Assembly: GCA_013347225.1 (NCBI GenBank)
Contig: CP054595.1
Coordinates: forward strand, 1,488,001 to 1,552,000
DNA from: Candidatus Accumulibacter similis
GTDB lineage: Bacteria; Pseudomonadota; Gammaproteobacteria; Burkholderiales; Rhodocyclaceae
Direction of reading: 5' to 3'
Length of the DNA stretch: 64,000 nucleotides
In this document: positions 61,596 through 64,000 of the stretch, one piece after another
Position numbering within the stretch: the first letter of the stretch is position 1
Layout: every line of letters starts with the position of its first letter
Position numbers and translations under genes: made by a program
The notes under the pieces: generated by a model
What the model saw: only the letters and a program-made list of their open reading frames with translations
Told to the model about the DNA's origin: nothing
Databases searched by the model: none

Positions 61596-63125
61596 ATGAA
61601 GAACATGAGCGGTCTCGACGGCCTGTTCCTGCACCTGGAAACGCCGGCGACGCCGATGCACGTCGCCGCGCTGTACGTCCTCGAGCCGCCACGCGGCAAG
61701 GTGGCGGACTTTGCCGGCGAGATCGAGCGTCAGTTGCTGCCCCGGCTGGCGTTGTCGCCATTCTTTCGTGCCCGGTTGGCGGCGCTGCCGCTGCATCTTG
61801 CCAATCCGCTGTGGATCGACGGTGGCGTCCCGGATTTCGCGCAGCATCTGCAGCGGATCGTGCTGCCAGCGCCCGGCGGTCTCGCCGAGCTGCAGGCCTG
61901 CGCCGCTGCCCTGCATTCGAGGGTTCTCGATCGCCGCCGTCCGCTGTGGGAGCTGGCGATCATCGACGGGCTGACCGACGGCGAGGTGGCGATCTACCTG
62001 AAAGTCCATCATGCGGCCGTCGACGGCATCTCCGGTCTCGGGCTGGCGGCGTCGATCTTCGACGACAGCGCCGAGCCGTGGCCGGTGCCAGCCGACTGGC
62101 GGACGCTGGTCGGCGAAGCGGAGCGTGCGGGCGTCGGCGAGCGGCTCGCCAGCACTCTGCGCCACACCGCTGCCCAGTCGCTGAAATTTCTCCGTCACCT
62201 GCCGTCGGGGATGCGGCTGCTCGCCGGGCTGGTCGCGCGCGGCGGCGCGCGGCCGGCTGCGGGAATGGGGCAGAATCTGGGCTTCGGGCCGCGCACGCCG
62301 CTCAATGTTCCGATCACTGCCGAGCGCGACTTCGCTGCCGTATCGCTGCCACTTGCCGGCGTCAGAGCCATCGCCGAGCGGCACGCGGCGACGCTCAACG
62401 ATGTCGTCCTGACGCTGTGCAGCACCGCCGTACGCGAATACCTGGCGGCGCACGGCGGCGTACCGCGCAAGTCGCTGCTGGCGACGATGCCGGTCTCGCT
62501 GCGCGATGCCGGAAACACCGAGACGACGATCCAGGCGACGCTGACCCTGGTCCGCCTGGCGACCCATGTCGCCGACCCGCTGCGCCGACTGCAGGCGGTA
62601 CGCGCCGCTGCCGGTGCGGCGAAGGCATTGACCCGGCACGCCCGAGCGATCATCCCGACCGATTTTCCGTCGCTCGGCGTGCCCTGGGTCGTTGGCGGCC
62701 TGGCGTCGCTTTACGGTCGTTCGCGGCTGGCCGCGCACCTCACGCCGCTGGCCAATCTGGCGATTTCCAATGTGCCGGGGCCGCGGCAAGCGTTGTACCT
62801 GGCCGGCGGGCGAGTCCGTGCCTGCTGGCCGTTGAGCATCGTCACGCACGGCCTCGGGCTCAACATCACGGTTTTCAGCTATTGCGACGCGCTCGATTTC
62901 GGCCTGACGGTGGCGCCGGCGGCGGTACCGGAGGTGCAGTCGCTGGCGAAGGCGCTGCGGGCCGCCTACGACGAGCTGGCTCGGCTGCCGACGGCGCCGC
63001 CGGCAGCCGAGCCAGCGCAGCGTCGTGCCCGCCGGCCGGCGGCGTCCACCCGGTCGAGCCCGGCAACGCCGGCGGCGACTGCGCGCGGCGCAACGCGCCG
63101 AAGATCCACAACGGGAGGAGAGTGA
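61596..63125 (+). CDS. Wax ester synthase/diacylglycerol acyltransferase (WS/DGAT)
   Basis: The product has 509 residues from the ATG at 61596. It opens MKNMSGLDGLFLHLETPATP, and the catalytic HHxxxDG motif is HHAAVDG at residues 138-144 (YLKVHHAAVDGISGLGLAAS). The C-terminal conserved motifs are PLANLAISNVPGPRQALYLA and LNITVFSYCDALDFGLTVAP. It esterifies acyl-CoA with fatty alcohols or diacylglycerol, for storage lipid or another acyl acceptor. The last 50 residues are low-complexity Ala/Arg. It is followed after five bases by an alpha/beta hydrolase gene. Confidence 0.92.
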   Translation: MKNMSGLDGLFLHLETPATPMHVAALYVLEPPRGKVADFAGEIERQLLPRLALSPFFRARLAALPLHLANPLWIDGGVPDFAQHLQRIVLPAPGGLAELQACAAALHSRVLDRRRPLWELAIIDGLTDGEVAIYLKVHHAAVDGISGLGLAASIFDDSAEPWPVPADWRTLVGEAERAGVGERLASTLRHTAAQSLKFLRHLPSGMRLLAGLVARGGARPAAGMGQNLGFGPRTPLNVPITAERDFAAVSLPLAGVRAIAERHAATLNDVVLTLCSTAVREYLAAHGGVPRKSLLATMPVSLRDAGNTETTIQATLTLVRLATHVADPLRRLQAVRAAAGAAKALTRHARAIIPTDFPSLGVPWVVGGLASLYGRSRLAAHLTPLANLAISNVPGPRQALYLAGGRVRACWPLSIVTHGLGLNITVFSYCDALDFGLTVAPAAVPEVQSLAKALRAAYDELARLPTAPPAAEPAQRRARRPAASTRSSPATPAATARGATRRRSTTGGE

Positions 63126-63130
63126 GCGCC

Positions 63131-63922
63131 ATGTACGAGCCCCATCAGTGGTATGAACTGGGTTTGTTGCGCTCGCCCGGCTGGCTGCGTCTGGCGCTCG
63201 AGATGCGTGCCGGCTGGGAGTATGGAGCGAGCATTGCGGCGACACCGCTGCTGAGCATGGCGCCGCGTGGCGACGGCCATCCGGTGCTGGTCTTTCCAGG
63301 CCTGATCACCGGTGACCTGTCGACCCTGCCGTTGCGCAACTATCTGCGCAGTCGCGGCTACGCCGTGTACCCCTGGGGCCTGGGAATCAACCGCGGGCCA
63401 CGCGATGGGGTGATCGATGCCTGCCTCGACCTGCTCGACCGGCTGGCACGCGAGCACGGGCGCTCGCTGAGCCTCGTCGGCTGGAGCCTTGGCGGCATCT
63501 ACGCACGCGAGCTGGCAAAGGCACGACCGGATGTCGTGCGGCAGGTGATCACCATGGGCACCCCCTTCACCGGTCATCCGAAGGCGACCAATGCCTGGCG
63601 GATCTACGAGTGGGCGACCGGTCACAAGATTGGTGCACCGGACATTCACGAGCCGCTGCGGGCGCCGCCGCCGGTGCCCACGACCTCGATCTTCAGTCGC
63701 AGCGACGGCGTCGTCGCCTGGCAGTGCAGCCTCGAGCGCGACAGCCCGCATACCGACAACATCGAGGTGCAGGCGAGCCACCTCGGCATGGGGATGAACC
63801 CGTTGACGCTGTACGCGATTGCCGATCGACTGGCGCAGCCCGAGGATGCCTGGCAGCCGTTCGACCGCTCGGGATTCAGGACCTACCTCTACCCCGATCC
63901 GCGACGGCGGGCCAAGTACTGA
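63131..63922 (+). CDS. Alpha/beta hydrolase (lipase-like)
   Basis: The product has 263 residues. GHPVLVFPGLITGDLSTLPL carries the oxyanion strand; the nucleophile elbow is GWSLGG, with Ser119; Asp and His are expected in IFSRSDGVVAWQCSLER and QASHLGMGMNP. The family resembles triacylglycerol lipases or PHA-related hydrolases next to WS/DGAT genes. The stop overlaps the next frame's ATG (TGATG). Confidence 0.88.
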   Translation: MYEPHQWYELGLLRSPGWLRLALEMRAGWEYGASIAATPLLSMAPRGDGHPVLVFPGLITGDLSTLPLRNYLRSRGYAVYPWGLGINRGPRDGVIDACLDLLDRLAREHGRSLSLVGWSLGGIYARELAKARPDVVRQVITMGTPFTGHPKATNAWRIYEWATGHKIGAPDIHEPLRAPPPVPTTSIFSRSDGVVAWQCSLERDSPHTDNIEVQASHLGMGMNPLTLYAIADRLAQPEDAWQPFDRSGFRTYLYPDPRRRAKY

Positions 63923-64000
63923 TGCCAGGCCTCGCGTTGCTGGCGGGTGAGGAGGGCAGCAGCCCCGCCGTTGACGACGCGCTGCCCGGCGAGTCCTTCG
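63922..64000 (+). CDS. Start of a further reading frame, truncated by window edge
   Basis: An ATG overlapping the hydrolase stop opens MPGLALLAGEEGSSPAVDDA and remains open to base 64000. Only 26 residues are visible, so no function can be given. The overlap suggests it belongs to the same operon. Confidence 0.4.
   Translation, partial: MPGLALLAGEEGSSPAVDDALPGESF

Noticed and set aside
58106..61699. A 1197-codon open frame on the - strand
   Set aside because: It is the antisense shadow of the RND pump gene in GC-rich DNA; its translation is Arg/Asp/His-rich with no family motif.

Overview
The window is GC-rich, densely packed bacterial DNA. Its gene content (MSHA-type pilus genes, two phasins, a wax-ester/diacylglycerol acyltransferase, the hda-HAD-pcnB-folK and panBCD neighbourhoods, kdsD-kdsC-lptC-lptA) fits a betaproteobacterium of the Rhodocyclales type, plausibly Accumulibacter-like. 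That placement is inferred from gene content and order only; no rRNA or tRNA gene was seen.

Layout. 1-9133: an MSHA/type IV-like pilus operon on + (secretin tail, TPR protein, MshE ATPase, MshG, PilM/N/O/P-like assembly proteins, two related minor pilins). 9340-13339: a membrane adenylate cyclase, a convergent membrane histidine kinase and a further pilin. 13410-18218: a Kef-type antiporter and the Kdo/LPS transport set kdsD-kdsC-lptC-lptA. 18380-19900: two phasin genes behind a strong sigma70-type promoter flanked by a repeated motif. 19914-24661: a CinA-like protein and HrpA helicase on -.

24763-38095 is the accessory heart of the window: a chromosomal integron. It has an integron integrase (intI, -), a candidate attI, and eleven recognisable attC sites that delimit eleven cassettes plus a truncated twelfth. 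Each cassette was checked by asking whether the sequence just after its left G^TT point is the reverse complement of the sequence that opens its own attC; most match over 7-14 bases, and one does not. Cassettes 1-3 (DHH phosphoesterase, DNA methyltransferase, ASCH-like protein) are coded on the - strand, pointing back at intI. Cassettes 5-11 are coded on + (mostly unknown families, a GIY-YIG-like protein, a PanE-like reductase). The last carries vapBC on -. Two group II introns sit in the R' boxes of attC-7 and attC-9: one carries a reverse transcriptase, the other is ORF-less but nearly identical over its first 362 bases. A third intron survives only as a 3' remnant that ends the recognisable array.

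38127-47234: a methyltransferase, a YbjQ-family protein, an eight-heme cytochrome with TPRs, a CoA-transferase/acyl-CoA dehydrogenase pair, a YbaK deacylase and an NYN-LOTUS protein. 47331-55222 (-): panD, panC, panB, a deoxynucleoside kinase, a CZB-domain chemoreceptor, folK, pcnB, a HAD phosphatase and hda. 55366-64000: purM, an RND efflux pair, a WS/DGAT acyltransferase with an alpha/beta hydrolase, and the start of a further reading frame. The most unusual material is the interplay of attC sites, inverted cassettes and group II introns between 25.8 and 38.1 kb.
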